DNA of 64,000 nucleotides from Streptomyces solicavernae (GCF_029968095.1 NZ_JASCIR010000010.1:1-64000), one strand, 5' to 3'. Counted from the first letter of the stretch, positions 9,901 through 19,119 are shown. Translations and numbers: made by a program. Notes: generated by a model not told the origin, from the sequence alone.

Positions 9901-12408
9901 CTAGCGTCTCAGCCGCGCGTTCGTGTGGCGGGTCGGCTCCGCCGTCGCCGGGTCCTCCGGCCACGGGTGCTTCGGGTAGCGTCCGCGCAGCTCCGCCCGC
10001 ACGCCCCGGTACCCGTCCCGCCAGAACGACGCCAGGTCCGCGGTCACCGCCGCGGGCCGGCCTGCGGGGGACAGCAGATGCACCAGGACCGGCACCCCCG
10101 CGACCTCCGGCGTCCGCGCCAGCCCGAACATCTCCTGCAACTTGACCGCGAGGACGGGCTGTTCCGGATCGGAGTAGTCGACCCGGATCCGTGAACCGCT
10201 CGGCACCGCGAGCCGCTCCGGGGCCAGTTCGTCCAGGCGCGCGGCCTGCCCGTCCGCCCACGGCAACAGCCGGTTCAGGCACGGCCCGGCGTCGATCCGG
10301 CCCAGGTCCGCCCGCCTGCGCGCCTTGGACAGCTCCGGCTCCAACCACTCCTGCACGCGCGCGTAGAGGGCGTTTTCCGCTACGTCGGGCCAGGGCGCCC
10401 CCAACCGCAGGTGCAGGAACGCCAGGCGGCGGCGCAACTCCCGCGCGTCCGGCGACCACTTGAGCAGAGCCGTGCCCTCCTCGCGCAGACCGGTGAGCAG
10501 CGCCTCCCGGACCAGGGCGGGATCGGCGTCGCCGAGCGGGCGCACCGCCAACTCCACGGCACCCAGACGCCGCACGCTCCGCGCGACCACGTCACCGTCC
10601 ACCCAGGCGACCTCCGCGCCGTCGGACCGCAGCGGGGCGGCAGCCCGTAGCGCCGTCTCCTCGTCGACCACCGCACCGAGCCGCACCCGCGCGTGTGCCG
10701 AGCCCACCGGGCGGTCCGCCACCGCCACCGCCAGCCACGGCGCCGCGTGCAACGGCGACCCGGGGCCCGTCGCGGCGGCCGTGCCCGACGCCATCAGGAA
10801 AGTGCCGTCCCCACGCGCGCGTGCGACCCGTTCCGGGAACGCCAGGGACGCGATGAGCCCGCACACCCGGTCGTCCCCCAGCGCAGCCCCACGCCCCCGC
10901 TGCTCGCCGACCGCCGCGGTGAGCCTGCGCACCTCCTGCCGCCAGCGCGCCCCGTACGCGTCACCGCCGCGGCGCGCGGACCGCAGCGCCGCCGCCAGAT
11001 CGTCCCCGTACGCGCGTGGCGGCTCCTCGCTGAGCAGCGCCACCACCTCGGCGGCGCCCCGCGCACCCGCCTCGGACGCGCCGTCGAGCAGTGCGCGCGC
11101 CAGGCGCGGATGCAGCCCCAACCGGGCCATGCGCGCGCCCCGTTCGGTCACCCGTCCGGTCTCCGAGGCCAGCGCGCCGAGCGCCGTCAGGACCTCCCGC
11201 GCCGCCGCCATCGCGCCCGCGGGCGGCGCGTCGAGCAGGGCGAGACCCGACGCGTCCGGATCGCCCCAGCACGCGGCCTGCAGCGCGAACGCCGCGAGGT
11301 CCGCCACCTTGATCTCCGGCGCCGGGAAGCGCGGCAGCCGCCCCTGCTCCGCCTCCGCCCAGCACCGGTACACCGCACCCGGCGCCTCCCGCCCCGCACG
11401 CCCGGCCCGCTGCCGACCGGCGGCCTGCGAGGCCCGCACCGTCGTCAGCGCACTCAGCCCCCGCGCGTGATCGGTACGCGGCTCCCGCGCGAGCCCCGAG
11501 TCCACGACCACCCGCACCCCGGGCACCGTCAACGACGACTCCGCGACCGACGTGGCGAGCACCACCCGGCGGCCCGCGCCGGGCGACAGCACCGCGTCCT
11601 GCACGGCGGCCGGCGCCCGCCCGTGCACCTGCAGCACCTCGACGCCGGCCGGCTCCCCCAACTGCCCGGCCACGCGCGCGATCTCACCGACGCCGGGCAG
11701 GAAACACAGCACATCCCCGTCCCGCTCCACCAGCGCCCGCCGCACCACCGCCGCCACATGAGAGAGCAGCGCCGGATCCACCCGCATGCCGTGCGGCGGC
11801 CGCACCGCACGCGCGGGCGGCGCCCACACCACATCCACCGGGTACGCGGCCCCCCGCGCCTCGACCACCGGCGCACCGCCGAGCAGCCGCGCCCAGCCCT
11901 GCGCGTCCGTCGTCGCCGAAGCCGCCACCAGCTCCAGCTCGGGCCGCAGCGCCGCCCGTACGTCGAGCAGGAACGCCGCCACCGTGTCCGCGTCCAGATG
12001 CCGCTCGTGACACTCGTCGAGGACGACGACGTCTACACCGGTCAACTCCTGGTCACGCTGCAGGCGTTGCAGGAGCACACCGGTCGTGACCACCTCCACG
12101 CGCGTGTGCCGCCCGACGACACGCTCCCCGCGCACTGTGAACCCGACGCTTTCGCCGGCCTTCTCGCCGAGCAGCCACGCCATCCGCCGCGCCGCCGCAC
12201 GCGCGGCGATCCGCCGCGGCTCGGCCACCACCACACGGCGCCGCTCCGCACCCCCGAGCAGCCCGGCGAGCTCCAGCGGCACCAGCGTCGTCTTGCCCGT
12301 GCCCGGCGGCGCACACAGCACCGCCGCGCCGTGCCCCTCAAGGGCGGCACGCAGCTCGGGCACGGCCTGCCGTACGGGCAGCTGCTCCAGGACGTCGCTA
12401 CGGATCAT
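9901..12408 (-). CDS. hrpB: ATP-dependent helicase HrpB
   Basis: 835-residue DEAH-box helicase of the HrpB family. Motif I is CAPPGTGKTTLVPLEL (about residue 33), motif Ia VVVAEPRRIAARAAARR, motif II VVLDECHERHLDADT, motif III ASATT and motif VI QAAGRQRAGRAGR. The C-terminal HrpB region ends RYPKHPWPEDP, typical of the family. An in-frame upstream start exists, but ATG 12408 (MIRSDVLEQL) lies exactly 7 nt after the -10 of a damage-type promoter, the same layout as polA, uvrB and ogt. The cellular role of bacterial HrpB is poorly defined; the promoter suggests a link to DNA damage. Confidence 0.93.
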   Translation of the reverse strand: MIRSDVLEQLPVRQAVPELRAALEGHGAAVLCAPPGTGKTTLVPLELAGLLGGAERRRVVVAEPRRIAARAAARRMAWLLGEKAGESVGFTVRGERVVGRHTRVEVVTTGVLLQRLQRDQELTGVDVVVLDECHERHLDADTVAAFLLDVRAALRPELELVAASATTDAQGWARLLGGAPVVEARGAAYPVDVVWAPPARAVRPPHGMRVDPALLSHVAAVVRRALVERDGDVLCFLPGVGEIARVAGQLGEPAGVEVLQVHGRAPAAVQDAVLSPGAGRRVVLATSVAESSLTVPGVRVVVDSGLAREPRTDHARGLSALTTVRASQAAGRQRAGRAGREAPGAVYRCWAEAEQGRLPRFPAPEIKVADLAAFALQAACWGDPDASGLALLDAPPAGAMAAAREVLTALGALASETGRVTERGARMARLGLHPRLARALLDGASEAGARGAAEVVALLSEEPPRAYGDDLAAALRSARRGGDAYGARWRQEVRRLTAAVGEQRGRGAALGDDRVCGLIASLAFPERVARARGDGTFLMASGTAAATGPGSPLHAAPWLAVAVADRPVGSAHARVRLGAVVDEETALRAAAPLRSDGAEVAWVDGDVVARSVRRLGAVELAVRPLGDADPALVREALLTGLREEGTALLKWSPDARELRRRLAFLHLRLGAPWPDVAENALYARVQEWLEPELSKARRRADLGRIDAGPCLNRLLPWADGQAARLDELAPERLAVPSGSRIRVDYSDPEQPVLAVKLQEMFGLARTPEVAGVPVLVHLLSPAGRPAAVTADLASFWRDGYRGVRAELRGRYPKHPWPEDPATAEPTRHTNARLRR

Positions 12409-12438
12409 GCCCACCAGTCTCCCGGACGGCACTGACAA
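12409..12438 (-). promoter_or_regulatory. DNA-damage (PafBC-type) promoter of hrpB
   Basis: On the minus strand TTGTCAGTGC (12438-12429) is followed by 7 nt, GAGACT (12421-12416) and 7 nt to the ATG at 12408. The -35-like block is strong; the -10 keeps only A2 and T6. Confidence 0.6.
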
Positions 12439-12456
12439 GCCCCCGGCCGTACGGGA

Positions 12457-13290
12457 TCAGCCGCGGTCGTCCCGCGCGCACACGAAGATCGCCGTACCCG
12501 GGATCAGGCCGCCGCGCAGCGGGGACCAGCCGCCCCACTCCTGGGTGTTCCACTCCGGCCACTGCGGCTCGACCAGGTCCACGAGACGGAAACCGCCCGC
12601 CACCACGTCCCGCACCCGGTCCCCGACTGTCCGGTGGTGCTCCACGTAGACGGCGTGGCCCTGTTCGTCCTGCTCCACATAAGGGGTGCGGTCGAAGTAG
12701 GAGGCCGACACGGACAGGCCCTCGGGGCCCGGCTCGTCCGGGAACGCCCAGCGCATCGGGTGCGTCACGGAGAACACGAACCGCCCGCCGGGCCGCAGCA
12801 CCCGCCGCACCTCGCGCAGCACGAGCACCGGATCGGCGACGAACGGCAGCGCCCCGTACGCGGAGCAGGCCAGGTCGAAGGAGCCGTCGGCGAACGGCAG
12901 CGCACCCGCGTCCGCCTGCACCAGGGGCAGCGGCGCCCCCGAGCGCTGGTCGTCGATCCGCCGCGCGTGCTGGAGCTGGCGGTGCGAGAGGTCGAGGGCG
13001 ACCGGGCGGGCGCCCTGCGCGGCCAGCCAGCGCGAGCACTGCGCGGCGCCGGCGCCGATCTCCAGGACGTCCAGGCCCTTCAGCTCCTCGGCCGGACCGA
13101 GCAGCTCCGCCTCGACCTCGTCCAGCCCCTCGGGCCCCCACACGAAGCGGTCGTCGCCGAGGAAGGTGCCGTGGTCGACCTGGTACTCGTCCGCGTTCCG
13201 GTCCCACCAGCCGCGGTTCGCGCGGCTGCTCTCGGCGTTGCCCGAGGCGCGCCGGGTGGCTTCCGGTTCGGGCAGCTCGTGCTCGTGGAT
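12457..13290 (-). CDS. Class I SAM-dependent methyltransferase (probable ATC start)
   Basis: 277 residues if translation starts at ATC 13290. Motif I is VLEIGAGAAQCSRWLA (about 88), post-I VALDLSHRQL, and motif III RVLRPGGRFVFSVTHP. A family-typical N-terminus (NRGWWDRNADEYQVDHG) precedes the fold, so the protein must begin before it. In this frame there is no ATG, GTG or TTG between the distant ATG at 13524 and the GTG inside FVWGPEG. An excellent GAGGGAG lies 6 nt before ATC. The substrate is unknown. It is divergent from rpsA. An alternative is the long form from 13524, which would overlap the rpsA promoter region. Confidence 0.8.
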   Translation of the reverse strand: MHEHELPEPEATRRASGNAESSRANRGWWDRNADEYQVDHGTFLGDDRFVWGPEGLDEVEAELLGPAEELKGLDVLEIGAGAAQCSRWLAAQGARPVALDLSHRQLQHARRIDDQRSGAPLPLVQADAGALPFADGSFDLACSAYGALPFVADPVLVLREVRRVLRPGGRFVFSVTHPMRWAFPDEPGPEGLSVSASYFDRTPYVEQDEQGHAVYVEHHRTVGDRVRDVVAGGFRLVDLVEPQWPEWNTQEWGGWSPLRGGLIPGTAIFVCARDDRG

Positions 13291-13688
13291 GGTCGGCTCC
13301 CTCGTCGTACTGTTCCGTCCGGTCCGTCGGTCTTGTCCGACGGAGCGCTGTCGCTGTGGGATGTTGCGGGGCGCCGTTGGCCTCGTGCGACAGTTCTTGT
13401 GCCGGGTATGCGGCGATCCGCCCCGGGTGCCCGCCTTCCGCGTTGACCCTGCCCGGCAGCCCCCGTATGCTACAAGTTGCGCTGGCGGCCTGCGCTCCTC
13501 AGACAGAGCAGGGTGCGCTCGCATCTGTTGTATGTCCCCTCGGTTGTCGAGGCGATTTTCGTTTTTTCCGGTGGAATTCTTCCCGGGAAGACCGCGCCTC
13601 CTGAACTGTCCGGCTTCTGCAGGGCGAAATCGGCTCTCGGCGTAGCAGTACCTACGACTTCAATGTCCGTACCGGAGCCCTTTCCCAC
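13291..13688. other. Divergent intergenic region: methyltransferase / rpsA
   Basis: About 400 bp with no convincing gene. It contains the rpsA promoter at 13443-13471 and an AT-rich, T-run-containing leader (around 13555-13575) leading to rpsA. The leader after the predicted transcription start is roughly 210 nt, long enough for autoregulation of S1 as in other bacteria, but I cannot identify a specific fold. Confidence 0.6.
13443..13471 (+). promoter_or_regulatory. Vegetative (HrdB-type) promoter of rpsA
   Basis: TTGACC (13443-13448), a 17-nt spacer and TATGCT (13466-13471). This is close to the housekeeping sigma-70 consensus and the clearest such promoter in the window, as expected for a ribosomal protein gene. 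Confidence 0.8.
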
Positions 13689-15200
13689 ATGACGAGCAGC
13701 ACCGAGACCACCGCCACCACCCCGCAGGTTGCGGTCAACGACATCGGTAACGAGGAAGCCTTCCTCGCCGCGATCGACGAGACGATCAAGTACTTCAACG
13801 ACGGCGACATCGTCGACGGCGTCATCGTGAAGGTCGACCGGGACGAGGTCCTGCTCGACATCGGTTACAAGACCGAAGGTGTCATCCCGAGCCGCGAGCT
13901 CTCGATCAAGCACGACGTCGACCCCAACGAGGTCGTCGCCGTCGGTGACGAGATCGAGGCCCTGGTCCTCCAGAAGGAGGACAAGGAAGGCCGCCTGATC
14001 CTCTCGAAGAAGCGCGCCCAGTACGAGCGTGCCTGGGGCACCATCGAGAAGATCAAGGAAGAGGACGGCATCGTCACCGGTACCGTCATCGAGGTCGTCA
14101 AGGGTGGTCTCATCCTCGACATCGGCCTCCGCGGCTTCCTCCCGGCCTCCCTGGTCGAGATGCGTCGCGTCCGCGACCTCCAGCCCTACGTGGGCAAGGA
14201 GCTTGAGGCCAAGATCATCGAGCTGGACAAGAACCGCAACAACGTGGTCCTGTCCCGCCGTGCCTGGCTGGAGCAGACCCAGTCCGAGGTCCGCCAGACG
14301 TTCCTCACCACCCTCCAGAAGGGTCAGGTCCGCTCCGGCGTCGTCTCCTCGATCGTCAACTTCGGTGCCTTCGTGGACCTGGGTGGCGTCGACGGTCTGG
14401 TTCACGTCTCCGAGCTCTCCTGGAAGCACATCGACCACCCGTCCGAGGTTGTCGAGGTCGGCCAGGAAGTCACCGTCGAGGTCCTCGACGTGGACATGGA
14501 CCGCGAGCGTGTCTCCCTGTCGCTCAAGGCGACGCAGGAAGACCCGTGGCAGCAGTTCGCCCGCACCCACCAGATCGGCCAGGTCGTGCCCGGCAAGGTC
14601 ACGAAGCTGGTTCCGTTCGGTGCGTTCGTCCGCGTGGACGAGGGCATCGAGGGTCTGGTCCACATCTCCGAGCTGGCCGAGCGCCACGTGGAGATCCCGG
14701 AGCAGGTCGTCCAGGTCAACGACGAGATCTTCGTCAAGGTCATCGACATCGACCTTGAGCGCCGCCGCATCAGCCTCTCGCTGAAGCAGGCCAACGAGGC
14801 CTTCGGCGCCGACCCGTCGGCCGTCGAGTTCGACCCGACCCTGTACGGCATGGCCGCGTCCTACGACGACCAGGGCAACTACATCTACCCCGAGGGCTTC
14901 GACCCCGAGACCAACGACTGGCTGGAGGGTTACGAGGCGCAGCGTGAGGCCTGGGAGACCCAGTACGCCGAGGCGCAGCAGCGCTTCGAGCAGCACCAGG
15001 CCCAGGTCATCAAGTCCCGCGAGGCCGACGCCCAGGCTGAGGCCGAGGGTGCGGCTGCGGCCGGCGGTGCGGCTCCGGCCGCGGCCGGTGGTGGCGGCGG
15101 CGGTTCCTACTCCTCGGAGTCGGACGACAACTCCGGCGCCCTGGCGTCGGACGAGGCGCTGGCCGCTCTGCGCGAGAAGCTCGCTGGTGGTCAGAGCTGA
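13689..15200 (+). CDS. rpsA: 30S ribosomal protein S1
   Basis: 503 residues, four S1 (OB-fold) repeats. Repeat 1 starts near residue 37 (GDIVDGVIVKVDRDEVLLDIG), repeat 2 near 120 (GIVTGTVIEVVKGGLILDIG), and repeats 3 and 4 near 210 and 295 (QVRSGVVSSIVNFGAFVDLG; VVPGKVTKLVPFGAFVRVDEG). Repeats 3 and 4 are the canonical RNA-binding type. The C-terminal third is acidic and Gln/Ala rich with a Gly6 run, as in other actinobacterial S1. S1 brings mRNA to the 30S subunit. Codon use is strongly biased, consistent with high expression. It has its own promoter and a strong terminator, so it is probably monocistronic. Confidence 0.97.
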   Translation: MTSSTETTATTPQVAVNDIGNEEAFLAAIDETIKYFNDGDIVDGVIVKVDRDEVLLDIGYKTEGVIPSRELSIKHDVDPNEVVAVGDEIEALVLQKEDKEGRLILSKKRAQYERAWGTIEKIKEEDGIVTGTVIEVVKGGLILDIGLRGFLPASLVEMRRVRDLQPYVGKELEAKIIELDKNRNNVVLSRRAWLEQTQSEVRQTFLTTLQKGQVRSGVVSSIVNFGAFVDLGGVDGLVHVSELSWKHIDHPSEVVEVGQEVTVEVLDVDMDRERVSLSLKATQEDPWQQFARTHQIGQVVPGKVTKLVPFGAFVRVDEGIEGLVHISELAERHVEIPEQVVQVNDEIFVKVIDIDLERRRISLSLKQANEAFGADPSAVEFDPTLYGMAASYDDQGNYIYPEGFDPETNDWLEGYEAQREAWETQYAEAQQRFEQHQAQVIKSREADAQAEAEGAAAAGGAAPAAAGGGGGGSYSSESDDNSGALASDEALAALREKLAGGQS

Positions 15201-15222
15201 AGTAGCTCTTAGCTAGGCGACA

Positions 15223-15261
15223 GTGGGCCCGCACCTTCCGGTGTGGGCCCGCTTGTCTTTT
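15223..15261 (+). terminator. rpsA terminator
   Basis: A 13-bp stem (GTGGGCCCGCACC with GGTGTGGGCCCGC, including two G-U pairs), a TTCC loop and a following T-rich TTGTCTTTT. This is the most classical intrinsic terminator in the window and starts 22 bp after the rpsA stop. Confidence 0.9.
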
Positions 15262-15573
15262 CGCCCACTCGCCGTGGGGTGCCTGCTTGTTTTGTGGGTG
15301 CGGCTCTAGTCGTGGCTGGTCGCGCAGCTCCCCGCATCCCTGGTGGGGAGGCCGCCCCCGTCGAGGTGCAGCCCGTAGCCGCCGCCCGCCGCCCGTAGCC
15401 GCCGCCCGCCGTCGTCGTCTCTAAGTTCCCCCTGTACGCAAGCTGTACGCAAGGTCTGGACCAGAGGTGCCCGTCGAACTCGCCGTACCGCCGCAGGTGT
15501 TCACGAGGCCGGGCGGGAATGCTCGTGCCGCGGGACGTGTTGTGGAGTACGAACACGAGGAGGAGCGGTCACT
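15262..15573. other. Intergenic region rpsA / PAC2 gene
   Basis: No gene seen. It contains a perfect 20-bp duplication (15371-15390 and 15391-15410), an 11-bp direct repeat CTGTACGCAAG (15432 and 15443) and a GGTCTGGACC palindrome at 15453-15462 that resembles but does not match a DasR site. Confidence 0.6.
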
Positions 15574-16512
15574 GTGGTTGATCCCGAGGGTTTGTACACG
15601 TGGGAGCCGAAGGGCCTGGCGGTAGTCGACATGGCGCTGGCGCAGGAGTCGGCGGGGCTCGTCATGCTCTACCACTTCGACGGGTACATCGACGCCGGTG
15701 AGACCGGCGACCAGATCGTCGAAAAGCTCGTCGACACGCTCCCCGGCCAGGTCGTCGCCCGCTTCGACCACGACCGGCTCGTCGACTACCGCGCGCGGCG
15801 CCCGCTGCTCACCTTCGAGCGCGACCGCTGGACCGACTACGAGGTCCCGGCCCTTGAGGTGCGCCTGCTGCAGGACGCCACCGGCGCGCCCTTCCTGCTG
15901 CTCTCCGGGCCCGAACCGGACGTCGAGTGGGAGCGGTTCGCGGCCGCCGTCCGGCAGATCGTCGAGCGTCTCGGCGTCCGCCTGGCGGTGAACTTCCACG
16001 GCATCCCCATGGGCGTACCACACACCAGGCCGGTCGGCCTCACCCCGCACGGCAACCGCAGCGACCTCGTGCCCGGACACGGCTCGCCGTTCGACGAGGC
16101 GCAGGTGCCGGGCAGCGCGGCCGCGCTGATCGAGTACCGCCTGATGCAGGCCGGGCACGACGTCCTGGGCGTCGCCGCGCACGTCCCGCACTACATCGCC
16201 CGCTCCGCCTACCCGGATGCGGCCCTCACCGCTCTGGAGGCGGTCACCTCGGCCACCGGCCTGGTGCTGCCCGCCGCCACGCACGCCCTGCGCACCGAGG
16301 CGCACCGCACCCAGAACGAAATCGACCGCCAGATCCAGGAGGGCGACGAGGAACTGGTCGCCATGATCCAGGGACTTGAGCACCAGTACGACGCGGCGGC
16401 CGGCGCGGAGACGCGCGGCAACATGCTCGCCGAACCGGTGGAGATCCCCTCCGCGGACGAGATCGGCCGCGAGTTCGAGCGGTTCCTCGCGGAGCGGGAG
16501 GGCGAGGGCTGA
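15574..16512 (+). CDS. PAC2-family protein
   Basis: 312 residues of the PAC2 (proteasome-assembly-chaperone-like) fold. The N-terminus has the family pattern of strands ([24 protein letters not shown]), then [17 protein letters not shown], a [11 protein letters not shown] helix and the [18 protein letters not shown] segment. The GTG start follows GAGGAGGAGCGG. Actinobacteria carry proteasomes, and PAC2 proteins are suspected, not proven, to act in that context. The gene regularly lies near rpsA and coaE in Streptomyces. No catalytic residues are assigned in the family. Confidence 0.85.
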   Translation: MVDPEGLYTWEPKGLAVVDMALAQESAGLVMLYHFDGYIDAGETGDQIVEKLVDTLPGQVVARFDHDRLVDYRARRPLLTFERDRWTDYEVPALEVRLLQDATGAPFLLLSGPEPDVEWERFAAAVRQIVERLGVRLAVNFHGIPMGVPHTRPVGLTPHGNRSDLVPGHGSPFDEAQVPGSAAALIEYRLMQAGHDVLGVAAHVPHYIARSAYPDAALTALEAVTSATGLVLPAATHALRTEAHRTQNEIDRQIQEGDEELVAMIQGLEHQYDAAAGAETRGNMLAEPVEIPSADEIGREFERFLAEREGEG

Positions 16513-16604
16513 CCCGCGCGGGGGCCGTCCGACTGCTGCGGCCGACGTGAAGATCCCGAGGGGGCGGGCAGCGGAGCGTGAAGCGAGGCCCTAAGCTGCC
16601 GGGC

Positions 16605-17213
16605 ATGCTGAAAGTGGGTTTGACCGGCGGAATCGGCTCGGGCAAGAGCGAGGTGTCCCGGCTCCTCGTCTCGTACGGCGCGGTCCTGATCGACGCCGAC
16701 AGGATCGCGCGCGAGGTCGTGGAACCGGGGACCGACGGGCTGGCGGCGGTCGTCGAGGCCTTCGGGCCCGGGATCCTCGCCGCCGACGGCAGCCTCGACC
16801 GGCCCCGGCTCGGCTCCGTCGTCTTCGCCGACCCGGACCGTCTCGCCGTCCTCAACGGCATCGTGCACCCGCTGGTGGGCGCACGCTCCGCCGAGCTGGA
16901 GGCCGCCGCCGACAAGGACTCCGTGGTCGTACACGATGTGCCGCTGCTCACCGAGAACGGCCTGGCGCCGCTGTACGACCTGGTGATCGTCGTGGACGCG
17001 TCCCCCGAGACCCAGCTCGACCGGCTCGTACGGCTGCGCGGCATGACCGAGGAGGACGCCCGCGCGCGGATGGCGGCGCAGGCCACGCGCGAGAAGCGCC
17101 TGGAGATCGCCGACATCGTGATCGACAACGACGGCCCCCTCGACGCGCTCGCACCCCAGGTCCGCACCGTGTGGGAGGACCTCGCGCACCGCGCCGCCGC
17201 GAGCGGCGCCTGA
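16605..17213 (+). CDS. coaE: Dephospho-CoA kinase
   Basis: 202 residues, full length for CoaE, which phosphorylates dephospho-CoA in the last step of CoA synthesis. The P-loop is [11 protein letters not shown] (residues 5-15). The CoA-domain pattern [21 protein letters not shown] and [15 protein letters not shown] follow, and the lid has [19 protein letters not shown] 16605 is preferred over GTG 16578 because it gives the canonical MLKVGLTGG start. CTAAGCT sits 6-7 nt before it, which suggests a leaderless transcript. DUF3592 starts 10 bp downstream. Confidence 0.96.
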   Translation: MLKVGLTGGIGSGKSEVSRLLVSYGAVLIDADRIAREVVEPGTDGLAAVVEAFGPGILAADGSLDRPRLGSVVFADPDRLAVLNGIVHPLVGARSAELEAAADKDSVVVHDVPLLTENGLAPLYDLVIVVDASPETQLDRLVRLRGMTEEDARARMAAQATREKRLEIADIVIDNDGPLDALAPQVRTVWEDLAHRAAASGA

Positions 17214-17222
17214 GGGCACGGC

Positions 17223-17606
17223 GTGCTCGTCCTGGCGGTGCTGACCGCCCTCGGCGGCCTCGTCGCGTTCCTCGCCGGCGGCTACGGACTGCACCGGACC
17301 CGGCGCCTGGAGGAGTCGGTCCAGTCGGTGGACGCGCTGGTCAAGCCGCCGCAGCCGGGCGCGGACCGGCCGCGGATGCAGTTCGGGACCGCGGACGGCC
17401 AGGTCGTGGAGATCGCCTCCCCGGTGCGCCGGACCCGCCGCAGGCCGCTGCGGGACGGCAGCGAGCTGCGGATCGCGTACGACGCCGACGACCCGCGCGA
17501 GATCGTGCTTCTCAGCCGGGACCGGGTCCGCGTCGACCAGGCGTTCATGGTCGCCGGGGCGGCGCTGGTGGTGCTGGGCGCGGTGCTGGTGGTGCGGGCC
17601 GTCTGA
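17223..17606 (+). CDS. DUF3592-like membrane protein
   Basis: 127 residues with an N-terminal hydrophobic helix (VLAVLTALGGLVAFLAGGYG), a small beta-rich extramembrane module (MQFGTADGQVVEIASP ... ELRIAYDADDPREIVLL) and a C-terminal membrane helix (AFMVAGAALVVLGAVLVV). This is the DUF3592 topology: two helices around a loop domain. The function is unknown. The GTG start is 10 bp after coaE, so it is probably co-transcribed with it. Confidence 0.75.
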   Translation: MLVLAVLTALGGLVAFLAGGYGLHRTRRLEESVQSVDALVKPPQPGADRPRMQFGTADGQVVEIASPVRRTRRRPLRDGSELRIAYDADDPREIVLLSRDRVRVDQAFMVAGAALVVLGAVLVVRAV

Positions 17607-17685
17607 CGCGCGGAATGCCGTCGAGCGGCGGAATACCGTCTGCGCACGGGGCGTTGAAACTGTGCAGTGAGGGAAGGACGCAGTC

Positions 17686-18093
17686 GTGCCCGAAAGCATC
17701 GGTCCCAACGGCGGATCCGGCGGTGGCGGTTCCGTCGGCCGCAACGCCGAGACGCATGTCATCGACTTCCGCGCGGCCGAGCAGCTGCTCGCCGCGCGCG
17801 ATCCGCGGGGCGCGGTCAAGCTGCTCGACGAGGTGATCGCCGCCCACCCCGAGAACACCGCGGCCCGGCTGCTGCGCGCCCGCGCGTTCTTCGCCTCCGC
17901 CCAACTCCGCGCCGCCGAGCTGGAGTTCTCCGTCGTCCTGGAGCGCGAACCGGACAACGCCTTCGCCCACTTCGCCCTGGCCCGTACGTACGAACGCGCC
18001 AACCGGCCCGGCCAGGCCCGCCGCCACTTCCGTCTCGCCGCAGCGCTCGATCCGCAGCCGGAGTACGTGGCGGCGGCCCGGTTCGACGGGTAG
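17686..18093 (+). CDS. Tetratricopeptide-repeat protein
   Basis: 135 residues: a Gly-rich flexible N-terminus (about 1-22), then about three TPR helical pairs (AEQLLAARDPRGAVKLLDEVIAAHPEN; LLRARAFFASAQLRAAELEFSVVLEREPDN; AFAHFALARTYERANRPGQARRHFRLAAALDPQ). Such proteins are adaptor scaffolds. The partner is unknown. The GTG start has GGGAAGGACGCA upstream. Confidence 0.8.
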   Translation: MPESIGPNGGSGGGGSVGRNAETHVIDFRAAEQLLAARDPRGAVKLLDEVIAAHPENTAARLLRARAFFASAQLRAAELEFSVVLEREPDNAFAHFALARTYERANRPGQARRHFRLAAALDPQPEYVAAARFDG

Positions 18094-18155
18094 GCCCGTT
18101 ACCGCGGTCCCGGCCCCGCCGGTCCCGCTGGACCCGGTGCGCCGGTCGCGGGGCG

Positions 18156-18178
18156 TTGTCAGTGGTGGCGCCTACGGT
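18156..18178 (+). promoter_or_regulatory. DNA-damage (PafBC-type) promoter before an unknown ORF
   Basis: TTGTCAGTGG (18156-18165), 7 nt, TACGGT (18173-18178). This is identical in spacing and sequence to the uvrB promoter. No start codon lies 7 nt downstream; the first good start with an RBS is ATG 18276, so any transcript has a leader of about 90 nt. Confidence 0.75.
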
Positions 18179-18275
18179 GGAGGCAGTCGGGTCACGAGCG
18201 CGCCGCACGGCCGCCGCGTGGCCGCGATGTGCGGGCGTGTCACGGGGAGGCGCCCACGGGGGAAGGGCGCAGTTC

Positions 18276-18608
18276 ATGGGATCCACATCGGCCTGGCTGA
18301 TCACCGCTCATGACGATGCCTTCGTGGCGGCGCCGGCCCCATGGATGCGTCCCCATATCGAGGCGGCCGCAAGCGATCCGGAGGCCGAGCGACGCTGGGC
18401 CCGTTGGGCGCGGGCCGCGCCGTGCCGCCCAACTCCCGGGCTGGTGCGGGAACTTCCTCCTTGGTTCCCGGCGCGAGGCGGCCGCTGCGGGGCTCGGCCT
18501 GTGCGGGCTGGCCGTGCGCGTGTACTGAGGCGCCGCGGGCCTGGCCGTGCCGGTGCCGGGCGGGCGCGTCAGGCCCGGCCCGGGTGGGGTGGCCTCGGGC
18601 TGCCGTGA
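18276..18608 (+). CDS. Small hypothetical protein under a damage-type promoter
   Basis: 110-residue frame from ATG 18276, preceded by GGGGGAAGGGCGCAGTTC. Residues 1-65 look like a real protein: MGSTSAWLITAHDDAF, then PWMRPHIEAAASDPEAERRW and PGLVRELPPWF. The last 45 residues are low-complexity Arg/Gly. The +1 frame over that part ends in a natural-looking GNFLLGSRREAAAAG with stop at 18528, so a frameshift near 18440-18470 is possible. The 3' end overlaps the convergent DUF6343 gene. I recognise no family. Confidence 0.4.
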   Translation: MGSTSAWLITAHDDAFVAAPAPWMRPHIEAAASDPEAERRWARWARAAPCRPTPGLVRELPPWFPARGGRCGARPVRAGRARVLRRRGPGRAGAGRARQARPGWGGLGLP

Positions 18609-18856
18609 TCCGGTTCGTACGGGGGGACGTCGCGGCCCGGCTGGTAGTGGGGGCCCTGATGGATGTGGCGGAGAACCATCGTCATGTCGACGGTGACGAT
18701 CAGCCACAGCACGCCGCAGGCCGCCGCCCAGCCGGGGCGGCCCGCCAGGGCGAAGGCGATGGTGCCCGCTGTCGCCCAGATCAGGCCCCACAGGCTGAGC
18801 CAGAACCGCATACGGAGCGGACTGCGCGCAGTCACCGGTTCACTGCCCGTGCGCAT
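18569..18856 (-). CDS. DUF6343 membrane protein
   Basis: 95 residues. The start ATG 18856 (MRTGSEPVTARSPLRMRFW) has GGGAG 9 nt upstream; the other ATG at 18865 directly abuts that GGGAG. Two hydrophobic helices (FWLSLWGLIWATAGTIAFALA and AAACGVLWLIVTVDMTMV) are followed by a polar tail with HIHQGPHYQPGRDVPPY. This matches my memory of the Streptomyces DUF6343 family. The function is unknown. Confidence 0.8.
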   Translation of the reverse strand: MRTGSEPVTARSPLRMRFWLSLWGLIWATAGTIAFALAGRPGWAAACGVLWLIVTVDMTMVLRHIHQGPHYQPGRDVPPYEPDHGSPRPPHPGRA

Positions 18857-19119
18857 CGGAGTCATCTCCCGCTGCTGTCGCTGCTGTGCTGCTCTCTCCA
18901 GGATCCTCCCGGGGGCGGACCTGCGGTAGTCGGCGGGGCGGAGGGGGAGTCGGCGACGGCCGAGGGGCGTCGGCCGTCGGCCGAGGCGGGGCCGTGCGGC
19001 GCCGTCGAGCGGGCCGGGTGGAACCGTAACGACCTTGTGTTGTCGCGCTCCTGACATGGTGTCGAATTCATGGCACGCTGCCCCGTGCACCCACCACCCC
19101 CAACGAAGGAGAACGCAGC

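Noticed and set aside
15453..15462. GGTCTGGACC as a DasR operator upstream of the PAC2 gene
   Set aside because: It has G for A in the core and poor flanks, and the downstream gene has no link to chitin or amino sugars.
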